Below, piece after piece: positions 1 through 5,609 of a stretch of DNA of 8,773 nucleotides (its first letter is position 1; each line of letters opens with the position of its first letter). Below the pieces are notes generated by a model. It saw only the letters and a list, made by a program, of their open reading frames with translations, ran no database searches and was not told where the DNA came from. Source of the DNA: an uncultured Oscillibacter sp. (GTDB lineage Bacteria > Bacillota > Clostridia > Oscillospirales > Oscillospiraceae); contig CAJOFP010000056.1 in NCBI GenBank assembly GCA_905233795.1, positions 1 through 8,773 on the forward strand, in the 5' to 3' direction. A program made the position numbers and the translations under genes.

Positions 1-2
1 GC

Positions 3-1079
3 GCGGCTTTGATGGACTGTAAAGAATATCCGTGCCGGGGCGTGGACGAGCCGCCGGACGGCAAAGTCTTGCGCGGTTCGCATGATGGATTTATAGAAGC
101 GCTGGTTCCCAATATGGCATTATTGCGGCGAAGAATACGGGACCCAAATTTGACAATGGAAGCGCACAAAGCCGGGGACAGATCGCATACAGATATAATT
201 ATATGCTATCTGGAAGATCGCGTGGATCAGGCTTTATTGCGTGAATTGCGGCGCAAATTAGAAAAAATCGACGCGCATTCTCTTACAATGGGACAGGAAA
301 GCGTCGCCGAGGCGATACGCCCCAAACAATGGTATAATCCGTTCCCGAAAGTACGCTATACGGAACGCCCGGACGCGGCGTCCGCGAGTATTTTAGAAGG
401 CAATATTATTTTAATGGTCGATAATTCGCCGTCTGTCATGATACTGCCGACGACTTTTTTTGATTTTACTCAAGAAGCGAACGAATTTTATTTCCCGCCG
501 ATTGTGGGGAGCTATTTGAGATTACTGCGCGTAATTGTTTTTGTCTTGTCTTTATTTATTACGCCCGCTTGGTATTTGGCCGTCAGTCACCCGCATATCT
601 TACCGGGCTGGCTGGAATTTCTATCAGCTCCCGAACCGGTTTCGCTGGGCTTGTTATGGCAATTACTTGTCGTCGAATTTTTAATCGACGTGTTAAAATT
701 AGCGTCTCTCAATACGCCGGACTCACTGTCCAATTCTTTCTCCATGCTGGGCGCGTTAATTTTAGGCGATTTCGCGGTTCGCGCCGGATGGCTGGGGCCT
801 GAAGTATTGGTCTATATGGCGTTCGTATCCGTGGCGGCGTTCGCGCAGCCAAGCTATGAAATGGGCTACGCGTTTAAAATTATCCGCGTGACGCTGTTAT
901 TGTGCACAGCCGCTTTTGACATACCGGGTTTTTTTATCGGCATCGCCGGCATTTTATTATTATTGGCGACGACAAAGCCTATTTTAGGCCGCGGGTATCT
1001 CTATCCGCTGTTCCCGTTTGACGCGAAAGCCATGCGGCGTCTGTTATTCCGGGAGCCGATCGGACCGGATAACACTTGA
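3..1079 (+). CDS. spoVAF: Stage V sporulation protein AF (GerA-family germination protein), 5' end cut by window
   Basis: A membrane protein of the GerA family (the A subunits of spore germinant receptors), best matched to SpoVAF, which is made in the forespore and helps germination at the spore inner membrane. Numbering from the TTG at 9: an N-terminal soluble part carries the family signatures EYPCRGVDEP (6-15), VLRGSHDGFIE (20-30) and RRRIRDP (40-46). NPFPKVRYTERPD (110-122) and DNSPSVMILPTTFFDF (138-153) follow. Hydrophobic segments lie near 170-192, 215-232, 245-280 and 290-321. The tail YLYPLFPFDAKAMRRLLFREP (330-350) resembles SpoVAF tails rather than GerAA. The frame is open to the window edge (GCG GCT precede the TTG), and about 356 residues are visible against roughly 490 in the family, so the true start lies upstream and the TTG is internal. 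In spore formers spoVAF usually ends the spoVA operon; the terminator downstream fits that. Subfamily assignment is from remembered motifs. Confidence 0.9.
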   Translation, partial: AALMDCKEYPCRGVDEPPDGKVLRGSHDGFIEALVPNMALLRRRIRDPNLTMEAHKAGDRSHTDIIICYLEDRVDQALLRELRRKLEKIDAHSLTMGQESVAEAIRPKQWYNPFPKVRYTERPDAASASILEGNIILMVDNSPSVMILPTTFFDFTQEANEFYFPPIVGSYLRLLRVIVFVLSLFITPAWYLAVSHPHILPGWLEFLSAPEPVSLGLLWQLLVVEFLIDVLKLASLNTPDSLSNSFSMLGALILGDFAVRAGWLGPEVLVYMAFVSVAAFAQPSYEMGYAFKIIRVTLLLCTAAFDIPGFFIGIAGILLLLATTKPILGRGYLYPLFPFDAKAMRRLLFREPIGPDNT

Positions 1080-1091
1080 AAAAAATTTTTA

Positions 1092-1115
1092 ATTTTATAA
1101 AATTTTTTATAAAAT
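1092..1115. repeat. Two tandem copies of a 12-bp AT palindrome
   Basis: ATTTTATAAAAT at 1092-1103 is its own reverse complement. It is followed directly by TTTTTATAAAAT at 1104-1115, which differs only in the first base. The pair sits between the spoVAF stop and its terminator, next to an A-tract/T-tract (1079-1090). Such AT palindromes may be bent or easily melted DNA; no function can be assigned. Confidence 0.5.
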
Positions 1116-1122
1116 ATAAATC

Positions 1123-1180
1123 CGCGCCGCGTATCAAATCCCATTCGCGGCGCGTTTTATTTTTTATCCCGATTTTTTCA
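1123..1180 (+). terminator. Rho-independent terminator after spoVAF
   Basis: A perfect 9-bp GC stem, CGCGCCGCG at 1123-1131 paired with CGCGGCGCG at 1146-1154, encloses a 14-nt loop and is followed directly by a T-rich run (TTTTATTTTTTAT and then TTTTTT up to about 1180). It lies 43 bp past the spoVAF stop and ahead of the next promoter, so it insulates the sporulation transcript from the phosphoribosyltransferase gene. Confidence 0.9.
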
Positions 1181-1188
1181 GATTGTTA

Positions 1189-1217
1189 TTGACAAAACGC
1201 CGGAAATCCGCTATAAT
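1189..1217 (+). promoter_or_regulatory. Consensus sigma-A (sigma-70 type) promoter for the phosphoribosyltransferase gene
   Basis: TTGACA at 1189-1194 and TATAAT at 1212-1217 are both exact consensus hexamers with the optimal 17-bp spacer. The start of transcription is expected near 1222-1225, giving a leader of about 125 nt before the ATG at 1349. The promoter begins just after the T-tract of the preceding terminator. Such a perfect match suggests strong vegetative transcription, which may be limited by a repressor or by the leader structure. Confidence 0.88.
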
Positions 1218-1278
1218 TTATATCAACAACAGGGCGAATTATACAAATATATAAAAGCGCGAATTTCTACTATCCTAT

Positions 1279-1324
1279 ATATTTAATATTATTTATATTA
1301 TTTTATATATATAATATTAAATAT
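1279..1324 (+). promoter_or_regulatory. AT-rich leader hairpin just upstream of the ribosome binding site
   Basis: ATATTTAATATTAT (1279-1292) and ATAATATTAAATAT (1311-1324) are perfect 14-bp inverted repeats. After one T-T mismatch the stem continues for five more pairs (1294-1298 with 1305-1309) around a 6-nt loop. In the mRNA this is a long A-U stem ending 8 nt before the AGAGGAG ribosome binding site. It is not a terminator because no U-tract follows. It could stabilise the 5' end, keep the binding site open, or be a binding palindrome in DNA; this is inference. Confidence 0.6.
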
Positions 1325-1332
1325 CAAACACG

Positions 1333-1339
1333 AGAGGAG
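1333..1339 (+). promoter_or_regulatory. Shine-Dalgarno for the phosphoribosyltransferase gene
   Basis: AGAGGAG lies 9 nt before the ATG at 1349 and fixes that start codon. It is preceded by the AT-rich leader hairpin at 1279-1324. Confidence 0.85.
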
Positions 1340-1348
1340 CGATTTTTT

Positions 1349-1993
1349 ATGGCAGTCCAGATTTTACGCTATCCCAATCCGGAAAGTACGCTTCCCCTGC
1401 GCGTGGCAAGGGGCCATTTCGCAACCAATCACAGCCATATTAATTATTACATTGATCTCACCATGACGAAACATCGCCTGTCGGAGGCGCGGGGCGCCGC
1501 GATTGAACTTGCCAGCCGCTTTGAGGCGTCCACTATCGTCGATACGATTCTCTGTCTGGACGGTACGCAGGTAATCGGCGCGTGTATGGCGGAAGAACTC
1601 ACCAAAGCCGGTTTCACAAGTATTAACGCCCATCATACCATGTATGTCGTCACGCCGGAACATACTGTCGGCAGTCAGTTGATTTTCCGGGAGAATACCG
1701 CGCCGATGATTTCAGAAAAACACGTTCTTGTCTTGGCGGCGTCCGTCACCACAGGCTATACCGCTCAAGAGGCCGTCAACGTCATTCGATACTATCGCGG
1801 CATTACGGTCGGCATTTGCTCTATTTTCGCCCAAGTACGTCAATGCGCCGGATTCCCCGTCACGTCGATTTTCAGTCCCGACGTAATCCCCGATTACGAA
1901 AGCACGCCCGCCCATGAATGCCCGCTCTGCAAGGCCGGCATTAAATTAGACGCTATGGTCAATACGTTCGGCATATCCAGTTTTAACGCCTGA
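1349..1993 (+). CDS. Phosphoribosyltransferase-family protein (orotate PRT-like), degenerate PRPP loop
   Basis: A 214-residue type I phosphoribosyltransferase-fold protein of a kind common in Clostridia and often annotated as orotate phosphoribosyltransferase. Family signatures are GHFATNHSHINYYIDLT (22-38), STIVDTILCLDGTQVIGA (61-78), the hood/loop region NAHHTMYVVTPE (93-104), IFRENTAPMI (112-121) and the candidate PRPP-binding strand-loop VLVLAASVTTGYTAQEAV (126-143). In active enzymes that loop normally has two adjacent acidic residues where Ala-Ala stands here; the TTG is kept. A CPLC pair (191-194) with a preceding His may bind metal. The gene is monocistronic, with its own consensus promoter and a good Shine-Dalgarno, and faces tcdA tail to tail. 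The substrate is unknown: pyrimidine biosynthesis is possible, but the lost acidic pair and absence of pyr neighbours argue for a PRPP sensor or a divergent salvage role. Confidence 0.82.
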   Translation: MAVQILRYPNPESTLPLRVARGHFATNHSHINYYIDLTMTKHRLSEARGAAIELASRFEASTIVDTILCLDGTQVIGACMAEELTKAGFTSINAHHTMYVVTPEHTVGSQLIFRENTAPMISEKHVLVLAASVTTGYTAQEAVNVIRYYRGITVGICSIFAQVRQCAGFPVTSIFSPDVIPDYESTPAHECPLCKAGIKLDAMVNTFGISSFNA

Positions 1994-2012
1994 TTTAAAT
2001 TTATATTTTAAT

Positions 2013-2066
2013 TTATATTAATCCCTGATTGCGAGTTCATTATTATATTAATCCCCGATTGCGAGT
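2013..2066. repeat. Tandem 24-bp repeat (period 30) across the tcdA stop codon
   Basis: Bases 2013-2036 and 2043-2066 match at 23 of 24 positions (T at 2026, C at 2056). The right copy encodes the last residues and stop of TcdA; the left copy lies in the gap between the two convergent genes. This looks like a small local duplication of the tcdA 3' end. The rest of the 54-bp gap is AT-rich and holds no obvious GC-stem terminator for either gene. Confidence 0.75.
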
Positions 2067-2875
2067 AAATCTCTCACGATTTCCCCCGCCATGATAAGCC
2101 CGGCGGCGGCGGGTACAAACGCGACGCTGCCCGGTATCGAACGCCGATTCTGATCGCGTGACATACCGGGCGGCTCTATATTTTCACCCGTTTTTATATC
2201 TTCTTCAATATCTTTCATATCTTTATCATTTTCTATCGGCGTCATGGGGACTTCTTTGGAATATACGACTTTTAAATTTTTAATCTCGCGCTTTTTCAAT
2301 TCCCGACGCATTACCCGCGCCAACGGACATATGGAAGTCTGATAAATATCCGCGACTTCCAACGCCGAGGCGTCCAATTTATTCCCCGCGCCCATACTGC
2401 TGATAATCGGCGTTCCGGCGTCCCGCGCTTTTGTTATCAACTCTAATTTTCCCGTGACTGTGTCAATCGCGTCGGCGATATAATCATAACGCGTAAAATC
2501 AAAATTATCCGCCGTCTCCGGGAGAAAAAATAGATTATAAACTCTTACAATCGCGTCAGGATTGATTATTTTTATACGCTCCCGCGCCACATCCGTTTTA
2601 TATCTCCCTATCGTTTCCCTTGTCGCCAGAATCTGCCGATTGAGATTGCTGAAACAAATCCGATCCGGGTCAATCAAATCCAGTTCGCCGACGCCGCTTC
2701 GGGTCAACGCTTCCACGATATAACCGCCCACGCCGCCCAATCCGAATACGGCGACGCGGGCGCGTTTTAATCTCTCCATTCCCTCCGCGCCTAAAAGCAT
2801 ACGCGATCTTGAAAACGCGTCCGACATACTATCTATATTATCACGCATATTATCACTTTCCTGTATTTCTATCAT
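2048..2875 (-). CDS. tcdA: tRNA threonylcarbamoyladenosine dehydratase (YgdL/CsdL/YrvM family)
   Basis: An E1-like ATP-dependent enzyme that cyclises t6A37 of ANN-decoding tRNAs to ct6A in the cytoplasm. Seen in the 275-residue product: the nucleotide-binding glycine loop VFGLGGVGGYIVEAL (43-57), acidic strand end LIDPD (67-71), NLNRQ (77-81), the adenylation-site aspartate region DAIDT (135-139), SSMGAGNK (159-166), PLARVMRRELKK (184-195) and the C-terminal SVAFVPAAAGLIMAGEIVRDL (250-270). The ATG at 2875 overlaps the ligA stop as TAATG, implying translational coupling. A better Shine-Dalgarno (AGGAAAG, 2856-2862) lies 7 nt before an in-frame ATG at 2848, and relatives begin close to the MSDAFSR at residue 17, so a start at 2848 is plausible. 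Residues 215-240 form a charged insert. Codons for residues 81-124 are the source of the duplicated segment inside ligA. Confidence 0.92.
   Translation of the reverse strand: MIEIQESDNMRDNIDSMSDAFSRSRMLLGAEGMERLKRARVAVFGLGGVGGYIVEALTRSGVGELDLIDPDRICFSNLNRQILATRETIGRYKTDVARERIKIINPDAIVRVYNLFFLPETADNFDFTRYDYIADAIDTVTGKLELITKARDAGTPIISSMGAGNKLDASALEVADIYQTSICPLARVMRRELKKREIKNLKVVYSKEVPMTPIENDKDMKDIEEDIKTGENIEPPGMSRDQNRRSIPGSVAFVPAAAGLIMAGEIVRDLLAIGD
2502..2635. repeat. 134-bp direct repeat, donor copy inside tcdA
   Basis: This segment of tcdA is repeated at 3395-3528 in the same orientation at an offset of 893 bp. Only three positions differ (2555/3448, 2627/3520, 2629/3522). It is fully in frame in tcdA and encodes conserved family sequence (QILATRE through TADN), so this is the original copy. 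Confidence 0.95.
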
Positions 2876-3648
2876 TATTCCAGCATTTTTAAAAATTCGT
2901 TTTCGTCTAAAATATTAATATTTAAATCCCGCGCCTTTTGTAATTTACTCCCGGCGGCGTCTCCCGCGATTACATAATCCGTCTTTTTACTTACAGATTC
3001 AACCGTTTTTCCGCCGCGTTCCTCGATTAATTTTTTCGCCGTCTTACGGTCAAAATTTTCCAGCGTCCCGGTCAATACAAATATTTTCCCGTCAAATCGC
3101 GCATCTGATTTTATATCGCTTTCAACGGCTTCCATCGATACGCCGGCGTTTTTCAATCTCTCGATTAAATCCCTTGACTGCGCTTGACTTAAAAATTCCG
3201 TGACGCATTTCGCCGTGACCGCGCCGACATCCCGAATATTTGTCAACTCTTCTTCGCTTGCCGTGATTAAATTATCTATATTGCGAAAACGCGCCGCCAA
3301 AACCCGCGCCGCCTTTTCGCCGACCTGTCGTATACCAAGCCCGTATATCAATTTCGCAAGCCCGTTGCTTTTCGATTTTTCTATGGATTTAATCAAATTA
3401 TCCGCCGTCTCCGGGAGAAAAAATAGATTATAAACTCTTACAATCGCTTCAGGATTGATTATTTTTATACGCTCCCGCGCCACATCCGTTTTATATCTCC
3501 CTATCGTTTCCCTTGTCGCTAAAATCTGGACATTCCGCGCCGGTACAATATACAGCCGCGCCGCCCTCATCGCGTCGCACAGGCGCCCCGCATACCGGAC
3601 AGACTTCCGGGAAAATATAAGATTTCGCGTCGTCCGGACGCTTTTCAA
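2875..3648 (-). pseudogene. ligA: NAD-dependent DNA ligase, detached C-terminal part (HhH and BRCT domains)
   Basis: This open frame is a composite. From its stop at 2875 back to about 3403 it encodes true LigA C-terminal sequence. The helix-hairpin-helix part includes LIYGLGIRQVGEKAARVL (frame residues 100-117) and IRDVGAVTAKCVTEFL (138-153); the BRCT domain runs from FDGKIFVLTGTL (185-196) through GGKTVESVSKKTDYVIAGD (212-230) to the end. From 3395 to 3528 it reads the copied tcdA segment in the tcdA frame. From 3529 to the TTG at 3648 it reads ligA DNA in a wrong frame, giving meaningless Arg-rich sequence. No Shine-Dalgarno or reason for a start at 3648 is visible. Alone, HhH plus BRCT has no ligase activity. 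I call this the broken 3' half of ligA, not a separate gene. Its TAA overlaps the tcdA ATG. Confidence 0.85.
3395..3528. repeat. 134-bp direct repeat, ectopic copy of tcdA inside ligA
   Basis: 131 of 134 bases match tcdA 2502-2635. The copy occupies the place where ligA should encode the link between its zinc finger and helix-hairpin-helix domain. At the 3394/3395 edge the tcdA and ligA frames agree (codons for ADN run on into LIKSIEKSK); at the 3528/3529 edge the frame is shifted. Of the three differences, 3448 changes Asp to Glu in the tcdA frame. The other two are in one leucine codon (CTG to TTA) close to the edge and may be leftover ligA sequence. Confidence 0.95.
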
Positions 3649-4801
3649 GCTCTACTTTTACAATCTCAGGAATAATCTCCCCGGCTTTCCTGACAATCAC
3701 ATAATCGCCGATTCTGACATCTTTTTCAATAATATAATCCTGATTATGAAGCGTCGCGCTTGTCACGGTCGTTCCCGCTAATAAAACAGGCTCTAACTCG
3801 GCTTTGGGCGTCAAGACCCCTGTGCGGCCCACTTGAATCACGATATTTTTCACACGCGATTCTTTTTCTTCCGGCGGATATTTAAACGCCACCGCCCATT
3901 TTGGAAACTTCGCCGTTGAGCCCAATAATTCACGCTGTTTTAAATCATTTAATTTAATCACCGCGCCGTCAATATCAAATCCGTATTCGCCACGGCTATT
4001 ATTAATTCTCTCAATCTCGTTTTTGATATTCTCATAGCCTTTTAATATTTTATACGGCATGATTTTAAACTTTTGTGACGCCAGATATTTTAACGTCTCG
4101 TCATGCGTCTGAAATTCTATACCTTCGGCGTATTGTAAATTAAAAATTTCTATATCTAACTTTCTTTTCGCCGCCAATTTCGGGTCTTTCTGACGCAACG
4201 ATCCGGCGGCGGCGTTCCGGGGATTTTTTAATAATTTTTTGCCTTCCAATTCCAAATCCGCGTTGATTTCCTCAAATACGCTCCGGGACATATAGACTTC
4301 TCCCCGGACGATCAAGCGCGGCAGTTTATCCGGCAATTTCATGGGTATCGCTCGAATTGTCTTTAAATTTTCCGTCACGTCCTCGCCGACGCGTCCGTCG
4401 CCTCTTGTCGCGCCTTTATAAAACAATCCGTCACGATATTCTAACGCCACAGACAAGCCGTCCACTTTCGGTTCTATCGAATATTCCGGGCTGAGATTTA
4501 ACTCTTTTTCCATGTCCAGACAGAACTCGCCGGTTTCTTGCATATTAAACACATCCCGCAGACTCTCTAACGGGACTTCATGGGTATATTTCTCAAATCC
4601 GCCCAGCAATTCGCCCCCGACGCGTTGCGTGGGGGAATCGGGCGTGATTTCTTCCGGGTGTTCCGCCTCTAATTCTTCCAGACGCCGGTTTAACAAGTCA
4701 TATTCGTGATCGTCCATGACAGGCGCGTCCAGAACATAATATAAATAACTGTTTTCATTTAATTTTTCCCGCAATTCCCGGATTTCCTCACGATAATCCA
4801 T
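3491..4801 (-). CDS. ligA: NAD-dependent DNA ligase LigA, N-terminal part, truncated by a frameshifting replacement
   Basis: LigA seals nicks in DNA using NAD+ during replication and repair. The 436-residue product holds domain Ia (YYVLDAPVMDDHEYD, 21-35), the adenylation domain with KVDG (112-115, nucleophile Lys112) and ATRGDG (131-136), NPRNAAAGSLRQKD (193-206), YGFDIDGAVIK (273-283) and KWAVAFKYPPEE (301-312). The OB fold includes VGRTGVLTPKAELEPV (324-339) and ATLHNQD (349-355), and the zinc-finger cysteines are 401, 404, 419 and 424. One residue later the sequence enters the copied tcdA segment out of frame and stops at 3491 after a short nonsense tail (DFSDKGNDREI). Family members are about 660-680 residues; about 55-60 linker/HhH residues are missing and HhH-BRCT is in another frame. 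Start: ATG at 4801 with AGGGGG 6 nt upstream. As written, this is a disrupted gene that probably lacks normal DNA-bound activity. Confidence 0.88.
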   Translation of the reverse strand: MDYREEIRELREKLNENSYLYYVLDAPVMDDHEYDLLNRRLEELEAEHPEEITPDSPTQRVGGELLGGFEKYTHEVPLESLRDVFNMQETGEFCLDMEKELNLSPEYSIEPKVDGLSVALEYRDGLFYKGATRGDGRVGEDVTENLKTIRAIPMKLPDKLPRLIVRGEVYMSRSVFEEINADLELEGKKLLKNPRNAAAGSLRQKDPKLAAKRKLDIEIFNLQYAEGIEFQTHDETLKYLASQKFKIMPYKILKGYENIKNEIERINNSRGEYGFDIDGAVIKLNDLKQRELLGSTAKFPKWAVAFKYPPEEKESRVKNIVIQVGRTGVLTPKAELEPVLLAGTTVTSATLHNQDYIIEKDVRIGDYVIVRKAGEIIPEIVKVELEKRPDDAKSYIFPEVCPVCGAPVRRDEGGAAVYCTGAECPDFSDKGNDREI

Positions 4802-4807
4802 ATATTT

Positions 4808-4813
4808 CCCCCT
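4808..4813 (-). promoter_or_regulatory. Shine-Dalgarno for ligA
   Basis: AGGGGG on the - strand is 6 nt before the ligA ATG at 4801 and fixes that start. It lies in the 53-bp AT-rich gap after yunB. Confidence 0.8.
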
Positions 4814-4854
4814 GTATTTTTCCGGCGCGTGATTTTATATATTATATTATTTTA

Positions 4855-5559
4855 CTATCCTTTATTTAAAACATAATCTTTTTGTTCGTCAATGCCGTCG
4901 CTTGGATTCGTCGAAAAATAAGTGTACGTCTCCGGGACAATCCCGACAATAATTGTCTCCGCCACAGTCACGGCGTTAGAAACTTTAGTCGCCGTCGTAA
5001 ATCCCGGAAGTAAAATCGCAAGACTGACATCAATATGCAATATAATTCTATGGCTGGTCTGATTAATCCCGGCGGAAATAAATACATTTTCAAACCGCGC
5101 CGACGATGAGCCCATTGATTCCATACGCGCCGAAATACGCGGTCCGCGTCCGGCGAAAACGGGGATTTCTAACAGCGTCCCGATTGGAATAGACAATTCT
5201 TTTGCCGGGACTTCCTCAATCCGCGATAAAATAATATCTAATATTTCCGACTGTAAGCGATTGCATACCGCCATATTTGTATAAACCGCCGCTATATGCC
5301 CGTCGTGATCTTTCTCGAAGTTAATCAATTTTTCATAGCTGACAGACCCGTTTTCCACAGCCTCATTGACCGCCGCCGTCACAATCCGGTTGACCGTATT
5401 CGACGCCCGCGTGACCGCCATGCGTTCCAGTAACGGCCTCATCCGCGCCATCGCGTACAGCCAGATTATGATAAATAATAATATTATCATAACCGCCGCG
5501 ATTAAAATTATTTTTCGACGTTTTATATTTATATTATTATAAATATAAAATTTTCTCAT
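4855..5559 (-). CDS. yunB: Sporulation protein YunB
   Basis: A 234-residue single-pass membrane protein of the YunB family. In Bacillus subtilis yunB belongs to the sigma-E mother-cell regulon and is needed for efficient spore formation; the biochemical role is unknown. Seen here: a short basic N-terminus (KRRK, 13-16), one transmembrane helix at about 17-36, then an extracytoplasmic domain. Family signatures are IPIGTLLEIPVFAGRGPRI (124-142), the FISAGINQTSHRIILHIDV block (160-178) and AETIIVGIVPETY (200-212). The length is normal for the family. The ATG at 5559 is preceded by an in-frame TGA and by GGAGGGGG 13 nt upstream, rather far. That site lies in a hairpin spanning the murD-yunB gap, so translation may be restrained. 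Its position in a block of vegetative genes suggests readthrough from murD or an unseen sporulation promoter inside murD. Confidence 0.9.
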   Translation of the reverse strand: MRKFYIYNNINIKRRKIILIAAVMIILLFIIIWLYAMARMRPLLERMAVTRASNTVNRIVTAAVNEAVENGSVSYEKLINFEKDHDGHIAAVYTNMAVCNRLQSEILDIILSRIEEVPAKELSIPIGTLLEIPVFAGRGPRISARMESMGSSSARFENVFISAGINQTSHRIILHIDVSLAILLPGFTTATKVSNAVTVAETIIVGIVPETYTYFSTNPSDGIDEQKDYVLNKG

Positions 5560-5609
5560 AAAATCAAATCATCCCCCTCCCGCAAAATATGCGAAAGGGG
5601 CTTGATTTT
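5560..5609 (-). promoter_or_regulatory. Hairpin between murD stop and yunB start that pairs the yunB Shine-Dalgarno
   Basis: Read on the - strand, CCCCTTTCGCA (5590-5600) pairs with TGCGGGAGGGG (5574-5584) over 11 positions with two G-U pairs and a 5-nt loop. An outer 8-bp stem joins AAAATCAA (5602-5609) to TTGATTTT (5560-5567), with a 1-nt and a 6-nt bulge between. The structure runs from the last bases of the murD stop codon to the base before the yunB ATG. The 3' arm contains nearly all of the GGAGGGGG ribosome binding site (5573-5580). No U-tract follows in the direction of transcription, so it is not a classic terminator. A translational block or RNA-end stabiliser is the likely role; this is inference. 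Confidence 0.65.

Noticed and set aside
1994..2047. Bidirectional terminator between the convergent genes
   Set aside because: Only weak A-T pairing and a direct repeat are seen; there is no GC stem followed by a T-run in either direction.
3395..3528. Intein, group II intron or insertion sequence as cause of the ligA break
   Set aside because: No splice motifs, transposase, terminal inverted repeats or target duplication; the inserted bases are plainly a tcdA fragment and ligA sequence was lost.
3491..3530. Programmed frameshift joining the two ligA parts
   Set aside because: Even a frameshift would fuse in 45 residues of TcdA and would still lack 55-60 LigA residues; no slippery site with downstream structure is evident.
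3404..3648. Upstream part of the open frame 2875-3648 as the N-terminus of a separate gene
   Set aside because: It has a TTG start with no Shine-Dalgarno; the first ~39 residues are ligA DNA read in a wrong frame and the next ~45 are the tcdA copy. Only the C-terminal part resembles a real protein, LigA.
3455..3781. Open frame on the + strand opposite ligA
   Set aside because: It overlaps strongly conserved LigA and copied tcdA coding sequence on the other strand, has no recognisable motif and no ribosome binding site.
5574..5600. Intrinsic terminator after murD
   Set aside because: The stem is good but no U-tract follows on the - strand, and the 3' arm is the yunB ribosome binding site.
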